64,000 nucleotides of DNA from Nereocystis luetkeana (lineage: Eukaryota; Sar; Phaeophyceae; Laminariales; Laminariaceae). The position numbers and the translations under genes are program-made. Numbering within the stretch: position 1 is the first letter of the stretch; every line of letters begins with the position of its first letter. The notes beneath the pieces are model-generated. The model had not been told where the DNA came from. It saw nothing but the letters and a program-made list of their open reading frames with translations, and searched no databases. This document shows positions 12,401 to 24,400 of this stretch, in pieces. Location of the stretch: assembly GCA_031213475.1 (NCBI GenBank), contig JARUPZ010000024.1, forward strand, positions 5,292,538-5,356,537, read 5' to 3'.

Positions 12401-15400
12401 CGCTTATAGGTATATTGGGGGGGGGGGGGGCGGGGGGAAACGCATTTTGCGATGGGAAACCGGGAGGCTTTTATGTTCGCCTCAATGGGAAAGTAAGTTA
12501 GCCGTACATAGAAAACGCCGTTGTGATGGGAAACCAGCGGTCATTTTGTTTAATCCGCCTTGTTTGGCTGAAGAGATGAATGATACCTGGTACGCAGGTA
12601 CTGGTGCACGCCGAAAATAATATACACGAAGCCCACATTAACTAAATGTCGTTGTTAATAGTTTCGCCTGCTGCAAGGCAAAACGGGGCGGTCGATAGCA
12701 CTTGTTTTGTTCAACCTTGTGCTCGGGTAAACGGGCTCACTACTGAACGGTACGTATGCACAAGTCAACTATCTAACTGGCGAACGTTCATAAACGCCTT
12801 TCGTTTTTTTTTTGTGGAAAACCTGAGTAAACGCGTGCGTGCGTACCTTTTTTTTCTCTCCTGTTTTTTTTTCGCAGATTACGGTCCCGGATGGCTGCTG
12901 TCCCGGCTGCGGAAGCAAGTTCCAGTCGGAGGATGAGAAGAACCCCGGCTACCTTCAGGCGGATAAGCTTGGACGCCCTGCTCGGCCTCGACGTGGATAG
13001 CGAGGAAGGAGGAGGAGGCGGGGCGGACTGGGTGAGATTTTGACCGCGCACGCCCAACATATCTCGGACGGGCCGTGAGCTGTAGATCATCTGTTAAGTA
13101 GTTCCTCAACTGCTGCCGGTGTGAGAGGCTGCTGCAGGATCTATCTGTGTTGTGCAGATCCAATCCGGGAAATATGTGCTACTACGGGGGGCCATATTAA
13201 ATAGGACCTTCGGTACACACAAATACCTATATAGTTCGCTATTTTTACCAACACTATTTGGTCCTATTTACTATGGTATGGCCCCCCGTAATAGTACAAC
13301 AGTAGTAGATCGCGAAGGCAGTACGAGTCCGTCCCACCCGGCAAACATGACCTATGCCATCGATTAATGTGTACGTACAAATCAGGACTTATTTCTTGTC
13401 CTGAAATATTCTTATGTAGGCCATGCGAGAGTGTGATCGGTTCTCTGTACGACGTTTGTAGTCGATAAATCCGACGTTTGAAATCGGTAAATCCGATGTT
13501 TGAAACCGGTGAACGTATACCAGGTATCTGATACCTGGTACGTCAGCTGTGAGTACGGCCGATTGAGTGTTCACTCAACTTTTGCCGAGCGCGGAATGCG
13601 TTTTCGGCGTGCTAAGCTCTGAGCGATCAAATCAATAAATCCAAATCGCATACGAGTTTATACCGGTATGTTGTATCTCATTTACGAGTACGACGTATAC
13701 CAGAGGGTCTAATAAAATATGTTCGTCTTGCGCGCAGCGTCTCTTTGTTGTCTTACCGAACGAAAATCACATAGAATACGCACTTCACTGCTGCTGTCTG
13801 CCTCCCTGGACCAAAGCGATACATTTGGTTGGTTCACTAACCTGTTGGTTTTATTTACTACCTGATTGCCCCCCGTCGCTCTGCTATCTGCCCCCCTGAC
13901 CAAAGCAATACGCTTCGGTTTAATTTACTGATCTGTTTTGCTTTTTTGTGATTCGTCTGATTCAACCTCAATACCTGTATACCTGGTATGTTATGGAAGG
14001 AAAATGATTTCGGCGCGGAGAAAAAAATCGACCGGATGACGTGGAGGGTAAACAACAATAAGAACAAAGCAACCACAGCCTCTCCCCACTCTACCCTACC
14101 CCCCCCCGCCTCACCCTACCCCACCCCCCTCTACTCACCGCCGGTTACACGTTGGACCTCCCCCCCCCTCTGGGTTAGTTCGACGCTGCTGTCATCCATT
14201 CGCAAGAAAGTCCGCCTCGCAAGCGGTCCTGAGTAGAATGCATGCAGCCCCACCCTTTGTGCGACTCGCCGAACACCCCACGGCGCTTCTCGCTTGGTGT
14301 AGCAATGTCTGTGTGGTTAGGTGTAAGTCGGCCTTGCTCCGTCTCGGTGTTGTAGGGATGCGAGGGTCCATGGTGATACGACTACGGCCATGCATGATAA
14401 TGAGTACACCCCCCCCCCCCCCCCCCCCTCCCCTATTCTTTCCGAGGAGGAACCGTGCTCCGTCTCGAAAGGAGGCGTAGCCAATGGTCAAATTACTAAG
14501 GCAAGCAACGAACGAGTACGTCCCCCCTTCCCCCCCCCCCCCTCTCCTCCTCGTCCTCTTCCTCTTCCTCCTCCTCCTCCTCCTCCTGTGCAGAGCGCCG
14601 GCGTGGAATCGGCTGCCGAATCGGCGACGGAATCGATCCCCGAATCGGAAACAGACATGGACCCAGAAGCTTGGCTCGCCGCACAGCCGGATATCGACAC
14701 GAGCCTAGAATTTGACGACGCTCTCATGGAGGAAGACGCCGAAGCTTGGTTGGAGTCTCAATCCGACATGAACACCGGGCCCGAAGAAGGCGGAGGCGGG
14801 GAGGGGACGGGGCAACGACGTCCCCGGCTTCCAGGAAGTCCGCTGGTGCTGGTGCTGCTGCGGCGGTGGGGGGGGGGTTGGGCCGGGCTGGTCGAGATGC
14901 TGCAGCTCTAGCGGGCCGCAGCGCTGCACGAGTTCCCGGTATGGGGAAGGCGAAGGGAGGGAGGGGGGTGGGGAGGAGGATGCGGAAGGAGGGGCGTGGG
15001 GGCAGTGGGGGGAGGGGGCGGGGGTCGGGGGGGAGAGGGGGGAGGGGGAGGGGGAAGAAGAGGAGAGAAGCTGACGGTGTGTCAGCGGTGCTACAAGCTG
15101 AGGTTTTACGGGAGCGTGCAGGAGAGCCTGAGGCCCGGGTTTTCCGACAGCGACCTGCTCACCCCGCAGCGGTTTCTCGTGAGTGCCGTGATGGGGTTTC
15201 CTGCGCTTGTTGGGAGGGGGTTGGGGGGGTGTACTCGATCGGAGAGATGTACTCGATCTCATGCATGGCCGTAGTCGTATGACCATAGACCCCCGCATCC
15301 CTACAATGCCGGGACGGAGCATGTCGGGTTTTCACCGACCAGGCATACATTGCTTGCACGAAGGAGGGGGTGGTGGGGGGGGGGCGAGCGGGGACGGGGG

Positions 15401-18400
15401 TAGTTATTGAAGGCAGAGTGTACTCATTGCGCGGGGGGGGGGGGGGGGGGGTACTCGATATTATGTATGGCCGTAGCCGTATGACCATAGACTCTCGCGT
15501 CCCTACTATATCGGGACGGAGCACGTCGGGTTTTCACCGACCAGGCAGAAATTTCATGCGCCAAGCTCGAAGCGAAACGTGAGGTGTCCGGCGAGTCGCA
15601 TGAGAAGGGTGAGCCGCATCCTACCAAGAGCCGCTTGTGAGGCGGACTTGCGTTTGGATGACAGCTCCAATGAGTTGATTGATTTAATTTCCGGTGTGGC
15701 ACATCCAGAAATAGCAAGCGGAGTACTATGCAACTGCCTCTTGGGTGCCTTCCTATAAGCGCTACGTGATACTATCGGTCCCGTCGAGAGGAGCTTCACC
15801 CGCACACAGTGATCGAACTCCACCACCAGTTGTAATCGACCGTCAAAAAAAAAAAACGGTGCTCTGGTTGTCTATTAATAGCTCCAGCAGTGAGCGGCAG
15901 GTTTTACAGTGTCGTTTGCCAACCGACACCAACCACCCTATTTTGAATTATCTAAGGGGGGGTGTACTCGATATGAGAGATGTACTCGATATCATGCATG
16001 GCCGTAGTCGTATGACCATAGGCCCTCGCATCCCTACAATGCCGGGACGGAGCATGTTGGGTTTTCCACCGACCAGGCAGAGATTGCTTGCACCAAGCGC
16101 GAAGCGCCGTGAGGTGTCCGGCGAGTCGCATGAAGGGTGGGCTGCATCCTACTAAGAACCGCTTGTGAGGCGGACTTGCATATGGATGACAGCTCCAATG
16201 AGTTGATTTAATTTCCGGTGTAGGCATTTCCAGAGACAGCAACGGGAGTACTATGTAGCAGTGTGTGTGGGGGGGGGATAATCATTGAGGTGGAGTGTAC
16301 TCATTGCGGCGTGGGAGGGGGGGAGGGGGGGTTCTCATTGTTGTGCAAGCCGAAGCCGTATTGCCATCGACCCTCGGGTTTTCACAGACTAGAGAAAGGC
16401 NNNNNNNNNNNNNNNNNNNNNNNNNNNNNNNNNNNNNNNNNNNNNNNNNNNNNNNNNNNNNNNNNNNNNNNNNNNNNNNNNNNNNNNNNNNNNNNNNNNN
16501 GGAGGGTGTACTTTAGTTCTATGGGTTTCCTGTGGTTGTGGAGGGGGGGCGGGTCGAGGGGAAGAGAGAGGGGAGAAGGAATGCAGCTAGGTTTACTGTC
16601 GTATGTGTAATATATGGTACGGGTTTCTATTCTCGTATGCGTTCAGATTGACGGTTGATTCTGATGCCCCTCCGCCCTTGCGACCCCCCCCCCCCCCCCT
16701 CTCTCTCGCGGCTCGAAAGGGATGCGTGGTCAATGGTCAAATGACTTAAGGCAAGCAACAAATGAGTACCCCCCCTCGCCCCCCCCCCCCCCCCTCCTGC
16801 TCCCGAGTACATGAGATCGAGTACATATCTCCTACCGAGTACCCCCCTTACCCCCTCCGTCTCGAAAGGGATGCGTGATCCATGGCCAAATGACTAAGGC
16901 AAGCAACACATGAGAACGCCCCCCACCCTCCTCGGGCCTATGGTCATACGACTACGGCCATGAAGGATAATGAGTACACCCTCCCACCCCCTCCTCCTTG
17001 CCCTCCCTCTCTGTCTCCAACCCCACCCCATCACCTCCGTCTCCCCGTTCACTCTATCCCCCCCCCCCCCCCCCCGGCCGCTCTCCATTGTCGTTTTTTT
17101 TGTGTGTCTGCTGCCGCAGGAGCTGTTGGGCAGCATCCGGAAGAAGCGGTGTCTCGTCGTGTACCTCGTCGACCTGTTCGACTTCCACGGCACCTTCCTC
17201 TACAACCTCCCCAAGATCACAGGTACGGTCGGCAGTGGGACAGCACCCAGTAGGTGATGATCTGGGGAGCAGTAGGGCAGCAGTAGGTCCAAGTTAGGGA
17301 ATCAGCAGCGGTAAGGCGGCAGTAGGTCCTTATGTGAGGAGCAGTAGGGCGGCAGTAGGTTCAAATTTTAGGGGAGCAGTAGCAGTAAGGCAACGGTTAA
17401 GGCCGCAGTGTGTAGGTCATCGTTTGGGGAGCAGTAGGGCAGCAGCAGGTCGTGGTTAGGGGAGCAGTAGGACATCAGTACGCCATGATCGGGGGAGCAG
17501 TAGGGCAGCAGTAGGTCATGATTGGGGGAGCAGTAGGTCATGATTAGGAGAGCAGTAGGTCATGATTGGGGCAGCAATGTATAGGGCGGCAGCAGGTTTC
17601 ATGCGCTGCATGAGGGGCGCCCTCAAGCTTCGACGGCGAGGGCGCGGACTTGCCCCCCCCCCCCCCCCCCCCGCCCCGGCATGCGTCCGTGTCCCCTACC
17701 CCCTCCTCCCCCCCTTCTTTCCTTCTCCCCTCCCATCTGATTTTTGTGTCACCTCGTGGTTTGTTCATGGGTTTTGCCTCGCGTGTGCTTTGCTCTACTC
17801 TAACAGCGTTGCTTCCCCACCCCTCTTGCTCTCTCTCTGTTTCCTCCCTCCATTTATTTCTGTCCTTTTGTTTTTTAATTCCTCCTCCCTCCCTCCCTCC
17901 CTCCCTCCCATCACACTGTACCCGACGAGGCCACAGGAAACAACCCCGTGATCGTTGCGGGCAACAAAGTCGACCTTCTGCCCAAAGACCTCAAGAGGCA
18001 GAGGGTTACCCAGGTGTTCCATTAACTAGACTTGGCCCGCTCTAGGCTGTTTATACTAGAAGCACCTGCCGTAGTTAACTTGACTCGTGTGCTCGGTTGC
18101 GTGTGTAGAGTGTACCGGGCTCACAAGAATTTACGAGATGAAGAAGAGGATGTAATGCTATTGTTACGGGGGACCATAGTTGATAGGACCTAACACTGTT
18201 GGTAAAAAATCCGAAATATATGGGTTTGTGTGTGTACGGTACCGGTAGGTCCTATTTCATTTGGTCCCCCGTAATAGTACTCGGTTCGCGATGGTGCAGT
18301 GCACGGGGACTCCCCCCCCCAAAAAAGAAAAAGAAAAAGAAAAAAAAAAGAAGCAACCCGTGGATGACTTTGGTCGCTTGGTTCGTGCGGCTTGTAACTG

Positions 18401-21400
18401 TTACCGCCTGCTGCGGAGTTGCACGCTGCCCCAATACGGTAAGAGTGCCGCTTGTGTTGCCAATGCTTGTGGAATTCGACTGCGGCTATGAAGAACCTCT
18501 CGTTATAGTTTGGGCCAGGGTCGAATTCTCATGTGAAGGCAGCATGCGTCCTGCTATAATTACAGCATAGGAGTGGCCAAGTTCTACCATCTTATCCGCC
18601 TAAAACTCTCGAGCCCGAAAAGATTATGTTTATTCCCGGAACAGATTTTTGCGCACAAATTTGGGCAAAAATGGGAGGGGGTAAAAAAAAGAACTGTGTG
18701 TGTAACCTCTGTTGGGAACAATCGCTTACGTATGCACCTGGTACCCATCATTTGGACGGACGGAATGCAGTGGGTGCGTGACAAGTGCCGCGAGGCTGGT
18801 CTTCCCGGAATGGAGATGAACGACGTCCACCTGGTCAGCTGCAAGCACGGCGTGGGAATTGCGCCGCTCATGAGAAAGGTAGGAAACGGTTTCGCCTAGA
18901 AGTACCTCCCCACAACAGCCATGCATTTTTAACCGAATGCACCCCCCCCCCCCCCCCCCCCTCCTTCCCGGACGGTCTATTGTCATTTACAACTACTGCC
19001 ATGCATGACATTAGTACCCCCCCCTCCCCCCCGATGCCTGTCTCTCGTCGGTGGAAACCCGACGTGCTCCGTCCCGGCATTGTAGCGATGCGAGGGTCTA
19101 TGGGCATACGACTACGCCATGCAGGATACTGGTAACACCCCGGCTTATTTATATATATTTTTTTTATTACAATACTGTTATTGTTGTTGTTGTTGCTGTT
19201 GTTGCTGTTGTTGCTGTTGTTTTTTCATTGTTCATGTTATTATTGTTCTTTCTTCGTTAGCGAAAACCACGAAGCGACGCTGCTATTAATAACCTCTACC
19301 AGGTATCGTAGAACGCCTTTGAACTCCTACAATGGTTGGTAAGTTTTGTGTTATCATCGACCATCGAGCCGTCTAACATAATGTCGCCCCCGCGTGCTGC
19401 ACATGCGTCTTCTCGCGTTGTTTGTTAGCCCCCACCCCCCCTTCCCCCAATCACGCAGTGGGGGCCGACTGCTGTAATTGTCACTCTTAATTGTCAAGTT
19501 TCCGGTGAAGAAAGACAACACACCCGCGCCAACGCACACTACCTGGTTATCAGGTATTGTGCTGTGAGCAACGTGTGTTGTGCGCCTTTTGGGGGGTTTC
19601 CGTGGGTTTTTTTTTATTTCATGTTTCCCGTTTTTTGCTTCTTTTTGTTTCGTGTGCTTTTTTTCTTGCTGGAATGAACCGACAGGCGAGGGAACAAGCG
19701 CTGCGTGGGAACCGCGACATCTACGTGATCGGAGCGGCCAACGTCGGCAAGAGCACCTTCATCAACTACATCATAGAAGACAGGCGAGTTTTTTGTTTGT
19801 TCGTTTGTTTGTTTGTTTGTTTGTTTTTTCGTTTTTTCGTTTTTTTTTAATGGATGAATGAAATAAACCGATACACAAAAGGGGAAGTATGAGACGATAA
19901 ACAAGCAAACAAACAAGCAAGCAAGCAAAACAGCACACCGGACAAACAACCAAACAAACAGTCAAAGGACTAAACAACACGCGAACGAGCAAACACACAA
20001 ACAAACACGTAAACAAGCGTACAACAATTGATGCAATCGAAGAAAAACCGCAAATACCCCCTGAAATCCGCGGCATGGCGGTTTCAAAACGCCTCCATAC
20101 CCCCGGTACATCCATCCACCACTCCCCCTCCGTCGAGAAAACGAACACCGGGACTCGTTGGAGAAGAAACACGTGGGAAACATGGAACCGAAAATTATAA
20201 AGGTGTACTTCATGTTGACATCAGAGCCAAAACGGGGATTATATCATATCATGTTCACATCACAATCCAAACCGGGATTATATCATATCGTATCATCTTC
20301 ACATCAGAATCCAAACCGGGATTATATCATATCGTATCATCTTCACATCAGAATCCAAACCGGGATTATATCATATCGTATCATCTTCACATCAGAACCC
20401 CAACGGGACATCAGAATCAAAACCGGGATTATATCATATCATATCATCTTCACATCAGAACCCCAACGGGACATCATAATCCAAACCGGGATTATATCAT
20501 ATCATATCATCTTCACATCAGAACCCCAACAGGAGCTATATCATACCATGCTTACATCAGAGTCCACCCGGGATGGTATAATACAATGTTAACATCCGAC
20601 TCCCAATGGGGGTTGTATCATGTCATGATTACAACAGAGTCCAAAACGGATAATGCCATGTACCAGGTATCATGTTTACATCGGAGTCCCAACGAAAATT
20701 AAATATTAATGTCACGTTGATATCAGAGTCGAAACGAGGGTTAGATCATATCAAGTTCACATCAGAGTCCAAACCAGGAAAATATCGCGTCATATTCACG
20801 TCAGAGTCCAACCGGGTTAATATCTTATCATATCATATCCTGTTCACATCAGAGTCCCAACGGAGATCGCATCATATCTTGTTTACATCAGAGTCCAAAC
20901 CGGGAAAATATCATGTCATATCGTGTTTACATCACAGTCCCAAGGAGGATTATATCGTATCATGAGATAAAACTGGAATTATATCATGTCATGCTCACAT
21001 CAGAGTCCCAACGGGAATCTTATCATATCAATATCATGTTCACATCAGAGTCCAAACCGGGATAATGTCGGGATGGTATCATACTCCGAAGTATCATTTT
21101 CACGTCTGAGAGGTATCGAAAAACGAGCAACGAGAACCTCGGCCGACGAAAGCAAATCAACCGGCGGGTATCACGGAACCCTCCCCCCCCCCCCTCTCCC
21201 TCCCTCCCCCCCTTCCTGCCTCCCTCCCTATCGAGACCCTCGGGTGACGAATGTAACTTAACAGGCGGGTATCAGGGGAAGAAATACCCCCCCCCCCCCA
21301 GTCCCTCACACACCTCCGGCGCTGGAAAAGCTCGCCTGGCGAAAGAAAACCGACCGGAAGATAACAGGGGATACCGCCCCTTCCCCCCACGTCTCGAAAA

Positions 21401-24400
21401 GACTGAAAACCTGAGCTGTCGAACGCGACTCAACCAAGGGGATGCGGTTAACAGCCCCCCCCCCCCTCCCAGCAATGTCTGCCTGCTCGGTGAAAACCTG
21501 ACGTGCTCCACCCCGGCTTGTAGGGATGCAAGGGTATATGCTCATGAAACTACGGCCATGCATAATATGAGCACCCCCCCCCCCCCCCCCCTCCATTCCA
21601 TCTCCCCTCCCAAAACCTCACACGAAAGCAGGCGTATTTCGATGTCTCGCCGCAGAGTAAGCACAGGAACGAGACAACCGCCTCCCCTTTCCTCCTTCCC
21701 CCCCCCCCCCCGCGAAAACCGCGGCTGACGAATGACAAGCGTATTTGTTATTTTTCGATGTCTCGTCGCCGAGGAGACGATGACCGCGATGATAACAGGG
21801 ACGGGACCCCCCCCCCCGCTCCTCCCTTGACAACCTCGGCTACCAAAAACAAGTGTGTACCCCCCCCCCGCCCCGCCCCCCCCCGAGCCTGTTTCGATGA
21901 CTCGCTGCAGAGGAAACACAGGCAAGAACCCCCCCCCCCCCCCCCTATTTTATATAGGTTGGGTTGGCGTCGGTTGGCGACGACACTGTGAAACATGCCG
22001 CTCACTACGTGAGCTAGACGACCAGGGTACCGTTTTTTTTTTTTTGGCGGTTACCCATAGCTGGTTGTCGAGTTAGATCACTTGTGCGAGGTAAACAACC
22101 CTTACTCCGCACAAGTGGGAATGATCTTATCACGTAGTGTTCAAGGTAAGGCACCCAAGAGGCAGTTACATAGTACTCCCATTGCTGTCTCTGGAAATGC
22201 TTACACCGGAAATTAAATCAACTCATTGAAGCTGTCGTCCATATGCAAGTCCGCCTCACAAGCGGTTCTTAGTAGGATGCAGCTCACCCTTCATGCGACT
22301 CGCCGGACACCTTACGGCGCTTCGCGCTTGGTGCAGGCAATGTCTGCCTGGTCGGTGAAAACCCGACATGCTCCGTCCCGGCATTGTAGGGATCCGAGGG
22401 TCTATGGTCATACGACTACGGCCATGCATGAGATCGAGTACAACTCTCCTATCGAGTACACCGCCTCCCTGCTCCCCTCACTCTCCCTACCCACCCCCCC
22501 CCTTCCCCCCCCTCCCTCAAATTATCTGGCTGACGAAAGCAAATGATATTTGGTTGTTACCCCCCCCCCCCCCCCCCCGGCTCATCTCACAAATGTTTCT
22601 GGCCTCACTCAGGGGGAACAATGGCGGCGGTGACGCTCGGCGCAAGAGCGGCAGCGGCGGGAAGGGGGGTAAGGGCAAGGGAGGGCCGCCCATCGCGGGG
22701 AGAGGGGTCACCGTCAGCAGTGTTCCGGGGACCACGCTGGACTTCTTGAAGGTACGTACCTGGTATGGCTTCCTGCTTTTTTCTTTTTCTTCGTTTTTTT
22801 CGTTTTTTTTTTTTCTTCGTTTTTTTCGTTTTTTTCGTTTTTTTCGTTTTTTCGTTTTTTTTCGTTTTTTTTCGTTGTTTCGTTTTTTTTTTCTTCGTTT
22901 TTTCGTGTTTTTTCGCTTTTTTATTAAGCCTTTTATTTCAGTACTGCACTTGCACAGAAAACGTAATTCTGATCCTAATTTCAAGTGCTTTTGTCCCTTC
23001 ACCTCCCCCTATTTTTTATAGGTTGGGTTGGCGTCGGTTGACAGCGGCACTGTAATACATGCCGCTCTGCGTGAGCTAGACAACCAGGGTACCGTTTTTG
23101 TTTTGTTTTTGGTTTTGGCGGTCGCCCACAGCTGGTTGTCGAGTTAGATCATTTGTGCGAGGTGGAGAACCTTTACTCCGCACAAGTGGGAATTATCGAA
23201 TCACGTAGCGTTCAAGGTAAGGCACCCACGAGGCAGTTACATAGTACTCCCTGTGCGAGGTGAAGAACCTTTACTCCGTACAAGTGGGAATGATCGAAGC
23301 ACGTAGCGTTCAAGGTAAGGCACCCAAGAGGCAGTTACATAGTACTCCCATTGCTGTCTTTGGAAATGCCTACACCGGAAATTAATTTAACTCATTGAAT
23401 TCTTCCATATGCAGGTCCGCCTCAAAAGCGGTTCTTAGTAGGATGCAACTCACCCTTCATGCGACTCGCCGGACACCTCACGGCGCTTCGCGCTTGGTGC
23501 AAGCAATGTCTGCCCGGTCGGTAAAAACCCGACATGCTTCGTCCCGGCATTGTAGGGATGCGAGTCTATAGTCATACGACTACGGCCATGCATGAGATCG
23601 AGTACATATCTCCTATCGAGTACACCCGCCCCCGCCCCCCACAACGGGAGTAGGTCCTAAAAGGGGTTAAGAACTGTATCCGCGTTTCGGTGTTTTTTTT
23701 TTTTTTTTTTTGATGGTCAAGTCAGAGGTAGGTGGGCATGCCTCACTTCTCGCTACTTCTGTCGTCAGCTTTGTGCATTGTGAAATTTCTGGACTTTTTC
23801 CCGTAAAGATTGAAAAGACAAGGAAAAAAAAACGACCATAAAAGAAATAAAAGTCGGCTGTGAGATCGAGGATTTCGAACATAACTAAAATTCACATGTG
23901 ACTTCGATCGCGCGGACTTACGTACGGATTTTGTATGACTTGATTGAGGATGAACAACGCGGACGGATCGCTTAGTAGGCGCCTACATCGTTCGGAGTAA
24001 GCCACCATTTTCGTGAGGGCCAGAGACAGGCCCGACTAAGACGGAATAATCGAACCGGGTTCGAATCGCTACACGAAAACTAGAGCAATGAGTGTGGACG
24101 GGTGGTTTCGCCTCTCGCCCTTCTCCGGGGCACCAAAAAATAAATATAAATGGATGAAAAAATAAACAAAATGGATAACCGATTCCTGCTTCATTATCTG
24201 CTGTGGATGTTACATGTCAGATCTATTCACGATTTTTTTTTTCTGTATGATGTACAACAGTAGCACAAGCTTTTTTTTTTTCTAGAGGGGGGGGGGGTTG
24301 GTTGGATCATGAACTACGTGTGGAGATCCTAGACAGCCTCGCTCAAAGAGGCTGGTGAGGAACTCCTGTAGATGATCTAGGTGATCTAGATGATTTATAT

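Larger units (their letters stand above)
15179..17119. other. GTPase intron with inverted poly-G repeats and the assembly gap
   Basis: It contains three reverse-oriented copies of the poly-C-ended element (15218-15365, 15436-15770, 15950-16260), the gap at 16401-16500, two fragments of a second poly-C-ended family and one forward fragment (16929-16981). No exon recognised. Confidence 0.7.

Noticed and set aside
20028..20965. Ile/Ser/Tyr/His repeat frames of 140-220 codons
   Set aside because: They follow the intronic minisatellite, in an intron fixed by GTPase exons on both sides.
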